Below are positions 15,490-24,233 of a DNA stretch of 41,014 nucleotides, in pieces (the stretch's first letter is position 1; each line of letters starts with the position of its first letter). The stretch lies in assembly GCA_945787635.1 (NCBI GenBank), contig CALZIK010000073.1:1-41014 (forward strand), written 5' to 3'. The translations under genes and the position numbers were made by a program. The notes below the pieces were generated by a model, which was not told the DNA's origin, made no database searches, and worked only from the letters and a program-made list of their open reading frames with translations. The stretch is from Thermoanaerobaculia bacterium (GTDB lineage Bacteria; Acidobacteriota; Thermoanaerobaculia; Multivoradales; JAHEKO01).

Positions 15490-15948
15490 ATGAATGAGGT
15501 CTTTCGGAAGCTCCAGTACAAGGACCAGACGCCGATACTGGTGACCGGAGCGCCGTCGCAGTTCCAATCTCACCTCGACGAGATCGGGCGACTCGCGCGC
15601 GTCGCGACTCGCGGAGCTGGCACCAAGAAGTATTCGTTCGTCCTCAGCTTCGTGCGCACCTGCGCCGAGCTTGCAAAGGCGGCTCCCGCGGCGGTGGCGC
15701 GGCTCGAAGACGACGGCCTCCTCTGGTTCGCGTACCCGAAGAAATCGTCGAGGCTCTACGATTCCGACATCGGCCGCGACGACAGCTGGCAGCCGTTCGG
15801 GGACCTGGGTTTCGAAGGCGTCCGGATGATCGCCATCGATGAGGACTGGTCGGCTCTGAGACTGCGCCGTGTGGAGCACATCAAGTCGATGAAGCGCGCC
15901 CCCGAACGGGCGATCTCCGTCGAGGGCAGGCGTCGGGCACGGCGCTGA
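15490..15948 (+). CDS. DUF3052-like protein
   Basis: 152-residue soluble protein. Its layout matches DUF3052-type proteins: an opening LQYKDQTPILVTGAP strand-loop, a helical middle with FVRTCAELAKAAP, then the characteristic LLWFAYPKKSS segment and a closing AIDEDWSALRLRR strand. The function of the family is not established. The ATG lies 1 base after the upstream stop (TGACATG), so the two genes are probably co-translated. The basic C-terminal tail (about residues 130-152) extends beyond the domain. Confidence 0.75.
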   Translation: MNEVFRKLQYKDQTPILVTGAPSQFQSHLDEIGRLARVATRGAGTKKYSFVLSFVRTCAELAKAAPAAVARLEDDGLLWFAYPKKSSRLYDSDIGRDDSWQPFGDLGFEGVRMIAIDEDWSALRLRRVEHIKSMKRAPERAISVEGRRRARR

Positions 15949-15965
15949 TTCGAGCCTCCGCCGTC

Positions 15966-16655
15966 ATGCAGCACGAAGATCCCAACAAGCTCGCGCCGAA
16001 AGCTACCCGCTGGTCCGCGGCCGTGCTGATCGCCGGGCCGATTCTGTCGGTCTTCGCCATGGCGCACCATCCGACGGCGGGCGGCGCGAGCACCGCAGAG
16101 CGTCTCGCGTCCATGACTCGTCACGCTTCGCTCGGCGGCTTCGTCCACGGCGCGCTGATTGTCCTGATGGTCGGGATCTTCATCGGCCTGGTGACCTTCG
16201 CCGGGATTCTCGGTTGGCGAATCGGCCGGGTGCGCGCCGGCGTGATCGCCTACTCGGTGGGCGTCGTCTGCATGGTCGGCGCGGCGCTGGTGAGCGGCTT
16301 TCTCGTGCCGGGACTGGCGGAGCGCTACGTTGATGCGACACCTGCCGAGATGGAGGCCGTGGTGCCGGTGTTGCATTTCTGCCATGAGGCCAACCAGACT
16401 CTCGCCAAGGCCGGCACGATGGCGATGTCCGCCGGCATTTTTCTCTGGTCGCTGGTCCTGCTGACTCGTCCCGGATGGCTCAGGATTGTCGGCGTCTTCG
16501 GGCTCGCGGTCGGAGCTCTCCCGGTTCTCGGGCTGGTTCTGGGCCGACTCCATCTCGACGTTCACGGGATGCTGCTGGTTGTTCTGGCGCAGGCGATCTG
16601 GACAGTCGCGATCGGGGTCTGGATGGTCGGCGCGGCCAGGAGTTCGGGCTCGTGA
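15966..16655 (+). CDS. Integral membrane protein, about six helices
   Basis: 229-residue hydrophobic protein with about six membrane segments at roughly 17-35, 58-82, 92-115, 146-166, 172-192 and 198-220. His-rich positions occur near helix ends (HHPT at 35-36, VLHFCHEANQ near 138, DVHGM near 199), which might suit metal or haem contacts, but I see no family signature I can name with certainty. It starts 17 bases after the DUF3052-like gene and is probably in the same transcript. It converges with the HzsA-related gene, with 68 bases between them. Confidence 0.78.
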   Translation: MQHEDPNKLAPKATRWSAAVLIAGPILSVFAMAHHPTAGGASTAERLASMTRHASLGGFVHGALIVLMVGIFIGLVTFAGILGWRIGRVRAGVIAYSVGVVCMVGAALVSGFLVPGLAERYVDATPAEMEAVVPVLHFCHEANQTLAKAGTMAMSAGIFLWSLVLLTRPGWLRIVGVFGLAVGALPVLGLVLGRLHLDVHGMLLVVLAQAIWTVAIGVWMVGAARSSGS

Positions 16656-16723
16656 TCGGCGTGTCGTACGACGCCCCCAACCTTGCCAACGTCGTCTATC
16701 TGAAGTAGCTCGGTCGACGAGAA

Positions 16724-19700
16724 CTATGGCGGTGAGCCGGCCATCAAATCCGTTCCGGCCTCGAGCTGGCCGTCCGTCATCACCGCGAAGCCGTCGCCGA
16801 GCATGATCTGCTGCCGTGCCCGGAGGGTCAGATCGCCACCCGGCCCGACCACCGCGTAGTTCGGGCCGGCGGTGATGGAGATACAGGCCTCGTGCGTCTG
16901 GGAGGTCACAACCGTGTCGTCCGATAAAACGACATTGTCGGGCACGACGCACGAGGCCTCCTGAAACGTCACCATGCAGGTGATGTCGCTGTTTAGGGTG
17001 ATCTGACCCGCTAGGCACTCGGCGCTCCACGAGACAAGCTCGCCGCCGTAGTCGGGCGCCGCGGTGAGCTGAATGACCGTGTCTTTCGGGAAGTACGCCG
17101 TGCAGGCGCCGCCGCAGGAGATGCCGGGCACGTTGCTCGTGACCGTGCCCGGCCAGCTGCCGGCTTTGGCGATCGTGAGCTCGTAGCTCGGCTTGGTAGA
17201 GAACTTCCGATCGACGCGGGTGGTGTTGCCTTGGAGGTCTTTGATCCGGACGGCGAGATGCGCTTCGGAGTACTCCGGGATCGGCGTCGAGAGCAAGATC
17301 TCGTAGATGCCCTGCGCCGTGGGAACCGCCAGGTCGGCGAGCTCCGCTCCGGCCGCGCGGCCTTCGACCGGAAAGTCGGCACTCACCGAGAAAGTGGTGA
17401 AGTCGATCCCGGCGTTCGCATCGGCCAGGCCGAATCGAAGCCGATCGACCGGCTGCGCGTTGAACCCGGCGCGGGGTAGCGAGACCTCCAGGGTCGGCCG
17501 GAGATCATCCAGAAGCCAGCCGAAGGGCTGGTTCGGGCCGCCGAAGTCTGTATCGATTGGCGCCCCGAGGTCGATCCAACGCGCGAACGTCATCTTCTCG
17601 TCGTCGGTGAGCGAGAGGCCGCTCGTGGGTGGCGGCATGATCGTGCCGGTGAAGTCGAGGTCGGCGTCATTGGGCGATCCGTAGGGCAGGGTCGCCGGAT
17701 CTCCAGGGGTGGTCTCGGTCGGATGATCGGCGTTGGTCCAGCCGTCAAGGCGCTGGCCGAAGAGCTTCCAGATCAGCAGGCTTCTGCGGCTCTGGAACTC
17801 TCTGATGTAGCGGCTGGCGTTGGTCTGGCGCCATATACCGTTGGGAATCACCGGCGGGTAGCCCCAGTCGGCGTCGGAGTCATCCGCGAGGCGCTTGTAG
17901 TCGCCGGGAAGGCCGCCGTAGCTCGCGAGATCGTCCAGCACGAGGTTGCCCGGTGGAGTGGCGTCCGTCTGGGTGTGGCAGGTGACGCACTTGGCTTGAA
18001 GGATCGGACGGATGTCGCGGTGGAATTCGACGTCCACCACCGAGCTGGGGACGATCGTGAGATTCGGATCGGGTCCGCCGCTTGAGGTCAGGATCGGTGT
18101 CGTCGTCGAGAGATCGTGAATCGTGTAGCTCGACCCTGCGGCCTCGGTAGTAAAGAAGTCGAGCGGCTGCTGGCTGTGCGCGTGACAGCCGCCGCAGTCG
18201 ACGCGCATTTCCCCGGGACGGACCTGATGCCAGGTCTGCGCCATGTTGAGCACCATACCGTTTCGGTCCAGAGTCTGAAAGGTGAACGGCGTGTCGGCGG
18301 GGATCTTGACCAGAAAGCTCGTGTCCGAGTTGCCCTCGAGATCGAGGATCTCGCCGCCCGCGCCGTTCGGTTTGCGCAGCGGGATCTCGCCCAGTATGCG
18401 CAGTCGCTCGTTGGCGAAGTTCTCGTAGTGCCGGCCGATGTTGGGGCCGTAGCTGCGGTGCGTGTTGGGCTCCATCGCGAGAACCCGTACGGCCCAGATA
18501 TCCGCGTCGTCGTACTTGCCGGCTTCGGCGCCCTGTTGGCCCCAGTTCGAGGAAGCGCCGTTTTCCGAGGTGTTGAACGGATCCAGGCCGTCGAAGTTCG
18601 CCTCGCCGTCGTGCGGGAAGGACTCGCGCTTGTAGAAGCTCGAGGTGCCGACCAGACCGTAGGGGGTGCCGGCGGGCAGCTCGGCATGCAGCGAGCCATC
18701 GTTGGGCAGCCAGGGCAGCGTTGCCGGCTCGGCGACGCCGTAGACGTTCTGATAGCTCACCACCGCCCGCGGCCAGGCCTCGTTGTAGTTCGGATCGTTC
18801 TTGATCAGAATCAGGTTCGCCGGATCGTAGATCGGATCGGCATTCGGAATGAGATAGAGCCCACCGTCGTAGCGCGGGTCGGTCGTCGGGCGGTTGAGGT
18901 CGTTTGCCGGGCCGGGCGTCCAGACGACGAGCAGATCGTTGCCCGGCGCTGCCGAGGGGTGGGTGACCTTGCCGACCCGCACGCCGCCAGCGCCGGTGGG
19001 AGCCGCCTCGTCGTCGCCGTGGGTGAACGGACTGATCGAGAACATTCCCCATGGCGTGAACGGCATGCGGAAGCTGGTCAGCCCGAAGGACTTGGTCTTC
19101 TCGATCGGCGGGTTGTCCGCTGAGAACGCACTGTGGAAGGCGGGCGTGCCCGCCGGCGGCGCGATGGGAAAGCGGTACATGGCGCCGAAGCCGTTGTTGT
19201 TCAGGTTGTAGTAGTCGGTGATCACCAAGTCTTCGTTCGAGAGCTGGGTCGCGAAGTGGAAGGCCGCCGCGTTCTTGAAGGCCGAGACCAGCGGGCCCCA
19301 TTTGCGGCCGTCCGGGTAGATGTACCAGAGGCCCCAGACGCGACGGTCGCGAAGCCCCTGGGCCTCGTAGCTGGTGAACATCACCCGTCCGTCACGCAGC
19401 GTGACCGGATGAAGCGCCGAGCCGATCGTCATGGGCGCGATCGGCGTCACGTTGGCGCCGTCCTCGTCCATGACGAAGAGCTGGAGCGTCGGAGCGGTGA
19501 AGGTCTGGGGCGGCGTGTAGGCGTTGCGGTTCGAGGTGAAGACGATCTTGCCGTCGGGCAGCGGGCTCGCTCCCAGGTTCAGGACGCCGTAGCCCAGCCG
19601 GTTGAACTCGGAGGGCGGGTTGAGCGGGTTCGACTCGTCCCAGTTCCCCGCGCCAGTGTTGGGCGTGAACTCCCCGTGAGTGAGCTGCTCGATCGTGCGA

Positions 19701-20113
19701 TCGGAGAGCCGGATGCGGAAGATATCGGCGCCCTGGTTCGGGAGGTGGTTTCGCTGGTAGTTGGTGTCGGTGAGATCGTAGAAGAGGCTGTAGTACACCC
19801 ACTGGGCGTCAAACGAAACGAACGGGTCGGTTACCGCACAGACGCCGTTGCCGCCGGCGACCGACGAGCAGGCTACGAGGACCTCCTCGGAACCGTCCGG
19901 ATGCAAGAGCATGAGGTCAGCTCCGGGCTCGCCCCGCGCAGGGTGGAACACCTCCGGCCAGATCGTGTTGGTCAGGTCGCCGTAGCGGGGCTGGCGGACG
20001 TAGACGATGTCGTAGGGAACCGTGCCCTGGGCGGCGAGGGGCTCGGCGGCGCCGGGAATCAGACCCGAAGTCGCGGCGAGCGCGAGGATCTGAAAACGGG
20101 TCCGAGATCTCAA
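16724..20113 (-). CDS. Secreted HzsA-related diheme cytochrome c / beta-propeller protein
   Basis: 1129-residue exported protein. The TTG at 20113 is taken as start: GGAGG lies 7 bases upstream and a signal peptide follows (RSRTRFQILALA to PLAAQ, about residue 29). The frame is open upstream to 21019, but that part is antisense to the crotonase gene and does not look real. About residues 35-600 form a TolB-like propeller with LPDGKIVFTSNR-type blades. Two haem c sites follow: CGGCH at 640-644 and CVTCH at 709-713. Then come a beta module with CGGAC (InlB-repeat-like) and a C-terminal strand repeat of the ITAGPNYAV type seen in surface or secreted proteins. The layout resembles HzsA-related proteins. 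No other hydrazine synthase subunit is present, so the reaction is unknown; periplasmic electron transfer is likely. Confidence 0.85.
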   Translation of the reverse strand: MRSRTRFQILALAATSGLIPGAAEPLAAQGTVPYDIVYVRQPRYGDLTNTIWPEVFHPARGEPGADLMLLHPDGSEEVLVACSSVAGGNGVCAVTDPFVSFDAQWVYYSLFYDLTDTNYQRNHLPNQGADIFRIRLSDRTIEQLTHGEFTPNTGAGNWDESNPLNPPSEFNRLGYGVLNLGASPLPDGKIVFTSNRNAYTPPQTFTAPTLQLFVMDEDGANVTPIAPMTIGSALHPVTLRDGRVMFTSYEAQGLRDRRVWGLWYIYPDGRKWGPLVSAFKNAAAFHFATQLSNEDLVITDYYNLNNNGFGAMYRFPIAPPAGTPAFHSAFSADNPPIEKTKSFGLTSFRMPFTPWGMFSISPFTHGDDEAAPTGAGGVRVGKVTHPSAAPGNDLLVVWTPGPANDLNRPTTDPRYDGGLYLIPNADPIYDPANLILIKNDPNYNEAWPRAVVSYQNVYGVAEPATLPWLPNDGSLHAELPAGTPYGLVGTSSFYKRESFPHDGEANFDGLDPFNTSENGASSNWGQQGAEAGKYDDADIWAVRVLAMEPNTHRSYGPNIGRHYENFANERLRILGEIPLRKPNGAGGEILDLEGNSDTSFLVKIPADTPFTFQTLDRNGMVLNMAQTWHQVRPGEMRVDCGGCHAHSQQPLDFFTTEAAGSSYTIHDLSTTTPILTSSGGPDPNLTIVPSSVVDVEFHRDIRPILQAKCVTCHTQTDATPPGNLVLDDLASYGGLPGDYKRLADDSDADWGYPPVIPNGIWRQTNASRYIREFQSRRSLLIWKLFGQRLDGWTNADHPTETTPGDPATLPYGSPNDADLDFTGTIMPPPTSGLSLTDDEKMTFARWIDLGAPIDTDFGGPNQPFGWLLDDLRPTLEVSLPRAGFNAQPVDRLRFGLADANAGIDFTTFSVSADFPVEGRAAGAELADLAVPTAQGIYEILLSTPIPEYSEAHLAVRIKDLQGNTTRVDRKFSTKPSYELTIAKAGSWPGTVTSNVPGISCGGACTAYFPKDTVIQLTAAPDYGGELVSWSAECLAGQITLNSDITCMVTFQEASCVVPDNVVLSDDTVVTSQTHEACISITAGPNYAVVGPGGDLTLRARQQIMLGDGFAVMTDGQLEAGTDLMAGSPP

Positions 20114-20120
20114 ACGGTTA

Positions 20121-20125
20121 CCTCC
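20121..20125 (-). promoter_or_regulatory. Ribosome binding site fixing the TTG start at 20113
   Basis: GGAGG on the minus strand, 7 bases before TTG. It is the best start signal in this frame and coincides with the beginning of a signal peptide. Confidence 0.65.
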
Positions 20126-20308
20126 GATTCGATGCCGCTCACTCGTCCGCGGTGCGCAGGCCCCGAGCGTCTCAGCGGCCTCCGGTCCGTCGCTGTGGAG
20201 AAAGTCACAGTCCCGGTCCGTGGGCACGATTAGACACCGACGAGGGATTCTGTTCGGCAGAATTTTCCGCGCCGGCCGCCCGTCCCCGCCCTGTCGTAAA
20301 CTTGGCGC

Positions 20309-21064
20309 ATGCTCAAGATCGAAGACAACGACGGTATCGAGCTGCTGCGCATCCAGCACGGCAAGGCGAATGCCGTGGACTCTGAGCTTCTTCAGGGCCT
20401 GGGAGACGCTCTTCGGGAAGTGACGGTGAGAGATGCTCGGGCCCTGGTGATCACGGGCTCGGGCTCGATCTTCTCGGCCGGCGTGGATCTCTTCAAGGTC
20501 CTGAGTGGCGGCCCCGACTACCTGGAGAGCTTTGTTCCCCTTCTGTCGAGTGTGCTGCGGGAGGTCGTCGAGTTTCCGAAGCCGCTGGTTGCCGCCATCA
20601 ACGGTCATGCAATCGCGGGAGGCTGCGTTCTGGCGTGTGCTTGCGACTACAAGGTGATGGCAGCGGGCTCCGGTCGCGTGGGAGTTCCCGAGCTGAGGGT
20701 GGGCGTGCCGTTCCCGGCGGTGCCGCTCGAGATCGTGCGCAGGGTCGTGCCGCGCCGCTACTTGCAGGAAGTGGTGCTCCTCGGCCGGACGTACGAGCCG
20801 CCGGACGCAGTCGAGCGTGGGCTGGTGGACGAGATCGTCTCGCCTGAAGACCTCGAAGAACGCGCTCTCGAGATCGCCTTCGAGATGGCGTCGGTAGGCG
20901 CCGAGGCGTTCAGCCTGACCAAGCGCCAGTTGCGCCAGCCTTGCCTGGACGCGATGGACCTGACCGGCGAGCTTTTCGACCATGAGGTCGAGCTGCTGTG
21001 GAAAGCGCCCGCTTCGCATGAGGCTATAAGTGCCTACCTCGAGAAGACCTTGGGCAAGAAGTAG
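20309..21064 (+). CDS. Enoyl-CoA hydratase/isomerase (crotonase) family protein
   Basis: 251-residue crotonase. Seen: the first oxyanion-hole loop SAGVD at 56-60 and the second AIAGG at 101-105, then the GVPE motif with Glu128. The usual hydratase has two catalytic glutamates. The second-loop one is replaced by Val107 (GGCV where hydratases have GGCE), while the GxPE one is kept. It may therefore be an isomerase, a hydrolase or a specialised member rather than a classic beta-oxidation hydratase. The helicase gene follows after 32 bases. There is no clear ribosome binding site before the ATG. The 195 bases shared with the divergent HzsA-related gene contain no promoter I trust. Confidence 0.88.
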   Translation: MLKIEDNDGIELLRIQHGKANAVDSELLQGLGDALREVTVRDARALVITGSGSIFSAGVDLFKVLSGGPDYLESFVPLLSSVLREVVEFPKPLVAAINGHAIAGGCVLACACDYKVMAAGSGRVGVPELRVGVPFPAVPLEIVRRVVPRRYLQEVVLLGRTYEPPDAVERGLVDEIVSPEDLEERALEIAFEMASVGAEAFSLTKRQLRQPCLDAMDLTGELFDHEVELLWKAPASHEAISAYLEKTLGKK

Positions 21065-21096
21065 CGGGTTGGGGATTCCAGTATCCTGACGCTCCC

Positions 21097-24000
21097 ATGC
21101 GGGAGACGGTCAGAACGCTTCGCGACGACAGGACTTTCGGGCCGCAGCTCGTCGAAGCGCTCTTCCTAGGGGCCACCGAGGCTCGATATGGTGAGCTCGA
21201 TCCACCGTTGCCGCGCGCGCTCGGCGCGGCGCTCAGGACGTCCGGCGTAAACCGGCTCTGGAGTCACCAGGCTCATGGGCTTCGTGGCGTGCGCGCCGGC
21301 CACGACGTCCTGATCACAACGCCCACCGCGAGTGGAAAATCCCTGGTGTTTCACCTGCCTGTGCTCGAGGAAGCCGTGCTCGGCCTCCCTGGCAAAGCCC
21401 TTTTTCTCTATCCACTGAAAGCGCTCGGCCAGGATCAGAGGATCAAGCTCGAATCTCTCGGCGCCACCGTGGGGCTGCCTGACGACGGGTCCCTGGTTGC
21501 AATCTACGACGGCGACACCCCCGAGCGCGAGCGCGCCCGGATCAAGCGCGCCTTTCCACGGGTAGTGATCTCGAACCCCGACATGCTCCACCTCGGGATT
21601 CTGGGCTCGTGGGGAAGCTGGGAGCCGTTTCTGAAGGAGCTCAAATGGATCGTTCTCGACGAGCTCCACACCTACCGCGGCATCTTCGGGAGTCACTTCC
21701 ATCACGTGCTCGAGCGGCTCGCGCGCCTCTGCCGGGCGAACGGGGCGAACCCGGCCATCGTCGCCTCGTCGGCAACCGCGGCCAACGCGGACGAGTTCGC
21801 GCGCACGCTCGCCGGCCGCGAGTTCGACTGGATCCGCGCGTCGGGAGCTCCGCGAGAGGGACGGCACTTTCTCCTATTCCGCCCGGACGCAAGCCCGTAC
21901 ACGCTGGCACTGCAGCTGCTCCAGCACTTTCTGAAGCAAGGCCTGAAGACGATCGTCTTTACCAAGGCGCGCAGGGTTACCGAGCTTCTGTACTCCTGGT
22001 TGCGGCAGCAGGATGCCAGGCAGGCCGAGCGGGTGGCAAGCTATCGCTCGGGATTCCTGCCGGAGGAGCGCCGGCGGATCGAACAAGATCTTGCCTCGGG
22101 CATTCTCGACGGCGTGATCTCGACGTCGGCGCTCGAGATGGGGATCGACATCGGCGGACTCGACGCCTGCATCCTGGTGGGCTACCCGGGAAGCGTCATG
22201 GCCACCTGGCAGCGCTCGGGACGGGTCGGGCGAGGCGGTAAGGAATCGCTGACCGCCATGGTCGCGCTGCCCGACGCGCTCGACCAGTACTTTCTCGAGC
22301 ATCCCCAGGAGTTTCTCGGCCAGCCTTTCGAGCGGCTGATCGTGGATCCGGTCAACGAGCCGGTGAGCCGGGCGCATCTGGTGTGCGCCGCGGCGGAAAA
22401 ACCTCTCGGCAAAGCCACCGACGCCAGGTATCTCGAGGCGCACGCCGCCACCGTGGGCGATCTGTTGCGCGAGGGGCACCTCGTGGAAGAGAAGGGCGGA
22501 GCGGAGCTCGGCGCGCGGGTGGCCCGGCCTCATGGCAACGTGAACCTGCGCGGCGGCGGCGCGACCTCGGCGATTCTCGACGCCACGTCGGGACGCACGA
22601 TCGGCACCGTGGACGGCGTGCGCGTGCTCCACGAATGCCACCCGGGGGCGATCTATCTACACTGGGGGAGGCAGTTTCTGGTGCGCGAGCTCGACCTCGG
22701 CGGCTCCAAGGTGCACGCGGAGCCGGTCTCCGTCGACTACTACACGACGCCGCTGACCGAGAAAAACACCACGATTCTCGAGGTGCTCGCCGAGCGCACC
22801 GACGGTCACCTGCAAGCTTTCATGGCGCGGGTCAAGGTCACCGAAAGGGTCACCGGCTTCGAGCGCCGGCGAATCTTCGGTCAGGAGCCGCTCGACCAGC
22901 ACGAGTTGGACCTGCCGCCGGTGAGCTATGAGACCGCGGCTTTGGTATGGGTCGCGCCGCGCGAGGTCGAGGAAGCCCTGCGTGCGGGCGAGCACCACTT
23001 CATGGGCGCGCTCCACGCCTCGGAGCACGCGGCGATCTCGCTGATGCCGCTTCTGGCGCTATGCGATCGTAATGACATCGGCGGGATCTCGATTCCGCTG
23101 CATCCACAGCTTCGCACCGGCGCGGTGTTCATCTATGACGGCCATCCGGGCGGCGTCGGCATCGCGCGCAAGGCGTTCGACGAGTTGCCGGAGCTTCTCG
23201 AGCGGGTGGTGGACTTGCTCGAGCGCTGCGAGTGCGAGTCGGGCTGCCCGTCGTGCGTCCAGTCGCCCAAGTGCGGCAACGGCAACCGCCCGCTCGACAA
23301 GGACGGGGCGGCCCGGTTTCTGCGCTTCCTTTTGGGCAGGGAAGAGTTCGCGGTCGGTTCGGGCGGAGTGTCTCGGGTCGAGATCGCGCCGGCGGAGACC
23401 CTGGAGGACTTAGAGCTCCGCACGGAAACCGAGAAGAGCCGGCAGCGACGGGAGCGCTGGGACGCCCAAGCGAGCGGCGTGCAGGCAGCCCCCGAAGGCT
23501 CGCCGGAAACGACGCGGGAGATGGCTTCGAACCCGCCGCTTGCGGCGCCAGCGCCGCTGCGAATCCCTCGACATCCCAAGCGAACGATGCTGTTCGATCT
23601 CGAGACCTATCGCTCGGCGCGGGAGGTCGGGGGCTGGAACAACGCGCACAAGATGCGGGTGGCTCTGGGGGCCGTCTGTCATCTGCAGGAGGGGCGCGTC
23701 GAGGTCTTCCAGGAGGACGAGATTCTCGAGCTGATCACGCTGCTCGACAGCGCCGACGCGGTCATCGGCTACAACATCCTGTGCTTCGACTACGCGGTGC
23801 TCGCCGGCTATACCGGAATCGAGTACCGGCGAAAGTGGCCGACGCTCGATCTGCTGGCGGATCTGCGGGCCCGCCATCGAGTGGGGCCCAAGTTGAACGC
23901 GGTGGCGCGGTCCACGCTCGGCACCGAGAAAAGCGCCGACGGCATGAAATCGCTCGAGTGGGTCAGGGAAGGTCGCCTCGACAAGGTCGAGGGCTACTGT

Positions 24001-24111
24001 CGCAAGGATGTCGAGATTCTGCGCGACCTGTATCTCTTCGGCCGGCGGATGGGGTACGTGGTGCTCGCTGGCGACGACGGTCGCGAGCGGCAGCTGGAGG
24101 TTGACTGGTAG
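21097..24111 (+). CDS. Fusion of MrfA/Hrq1-type DEAD-box helicase and DEDD exonuclease
   Basis: 1004-residue protein. Residues 1-500: superfamily 2 helicase with Walker A TPTASGKS (Lys81), DELH at 188-191, SAT in ASSATAA, and the arginine-finger motif QRSGRVGRGG. Residues about 560-740: the C-terminal domain of YprA/MrfA and Hrq1 helicases, with a cysteine cluster at 711, 713, 717, 720 and 726. Residues about 770-825 form a Pro/Ala/Glu linker. Residues 829-1004: an RNase H-like DEDD nuclease with Asp834 and Glu836 (FDLET), Asp898 (NILCFD) and YCRKD with Tyr967 and Asp971. In Bacillus subtilis the helicase MrfA and exonuclease MrfB, which repair mitomycin C damage, are separate proteins. Here both activities are in one chain, so coupled unwinding and resection of damaged DNA is the likely job. 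Confidence 0.92.
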   Translation: MRETVRTLRDDRTFGPQLVEALFLGATEARYGELDPPLPRALGAALRTSGVNRLWSHQAHGLRGVRAGHDVLITTPTASGKSLVFHLPVLEEAVLGLPGKALFLYPLKALGQDQRIKLESLGATVGLPDDGSLVAIYDGDTPERERARIKRAFPRVVISNPDMLHLGILGSWGSWEPFLKELKWIVLDELHTYRGIFGSHFHHVLERLARLCRANGANPAIVASSATAANADEFARTLAGREFDWIRASGAPREGRHFLLFRPDASPYTLALQLLQHFLKQGLKTIVFTKARRVTELLYSWLRQQDARQAERVASYRSGFLPEERRRIEQDLASGILDGVISTSALEMGIDIGGLDACILVGYPGSVMATWQRSGRVGRGGKESLTAMVALPDALDQYFLEHPQEFLGQPFERLIVDPVNEPVSRAHLVCAAAEKPLGKATDARYLEAHAATVGDLLREGHLVEEKGGAELGARVARPHGNVNLRGGGATSAILDATSGRTIGTVDGVRVLHECHPGAIYLHWGRQFLVRELDLGGSKVHAEPVSVDYYTTPLTEKNTTILEVLAERTDGHLQAFMARVKVTERVTGFERRRIFGQEPLDQHELDLPPVSYETAALVWVAPREVEEALRAGEHHFMGALHASEHAAISLMPLLALCDRNDIGGISIPLHPQLRTGAVFIYDGHPGGVGIARKAFDELPELLERVVDLLERCECESGCPSCVQSPKCGNGNRPLDKDGAARFLRFLLGREEFAVGSGGVSRVEIAPAETLEDLELRTETEKSRQRRERWDAQASGVQAAPEGSPETTREMASNPPLAAPAPLRIPRHPKRTMLFDLETYRSAREVGGWNNAHKMRVALGAVCHLQEGRVEVFQEDEILELITLLDSADAVIGYNILCFDYAVLAGYTGIEYRRKWPTLDLLADLRARHRVGPKLNAVARSTLGTEKSADGMKSLEWVREGRLDKVEGYCRKDVEILRDLYLFGRRMGYVVLAGDDGRERQLEVDW

Positions 24112-24150
24112 GGCGGGCCGCGAGCGCTTCTGGTCTACATCGCACCTCAT

Positions 24151-24228
24151 CTCGGTCGACACGGAGGTCGACCGCTACATGCTCATGGGAAAACCAGTCG
24201 GGAGGGGACACCAACGAATGGTGTCCCC
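24151..24228. repeat. Composite intergenic hairpin repeats (copy 2, inverted)
   Basis: CGGTCGAC, 6 bases, GTCGACCG at 24153-24174, followed by GGGGACACCA, 5 bases, TGGTGTCCCC at 24204-24228. Read on the minus strand the order and flanks match copy 1 at 14339-14497: the GGACACC palindrome, then CTCCCGA, then the GTCGAC palindrome preceded by TGTAGCGG. It fills the gap between the convergent helicase and ornithine aminotransferase genes, where hairpins could also end transcription from both sides. Confidence 0.8.
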
Positions 24229-24233
24229 GGTGC

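Noticed and set aside
20114-21019. Minus-strand upstream extension of the HzsA-related reading frame (to 21019)
   Set aside because: It is antisense to the crotonase gene. The signal peptide and ribosome binding site place the start at the TTG at 20113.
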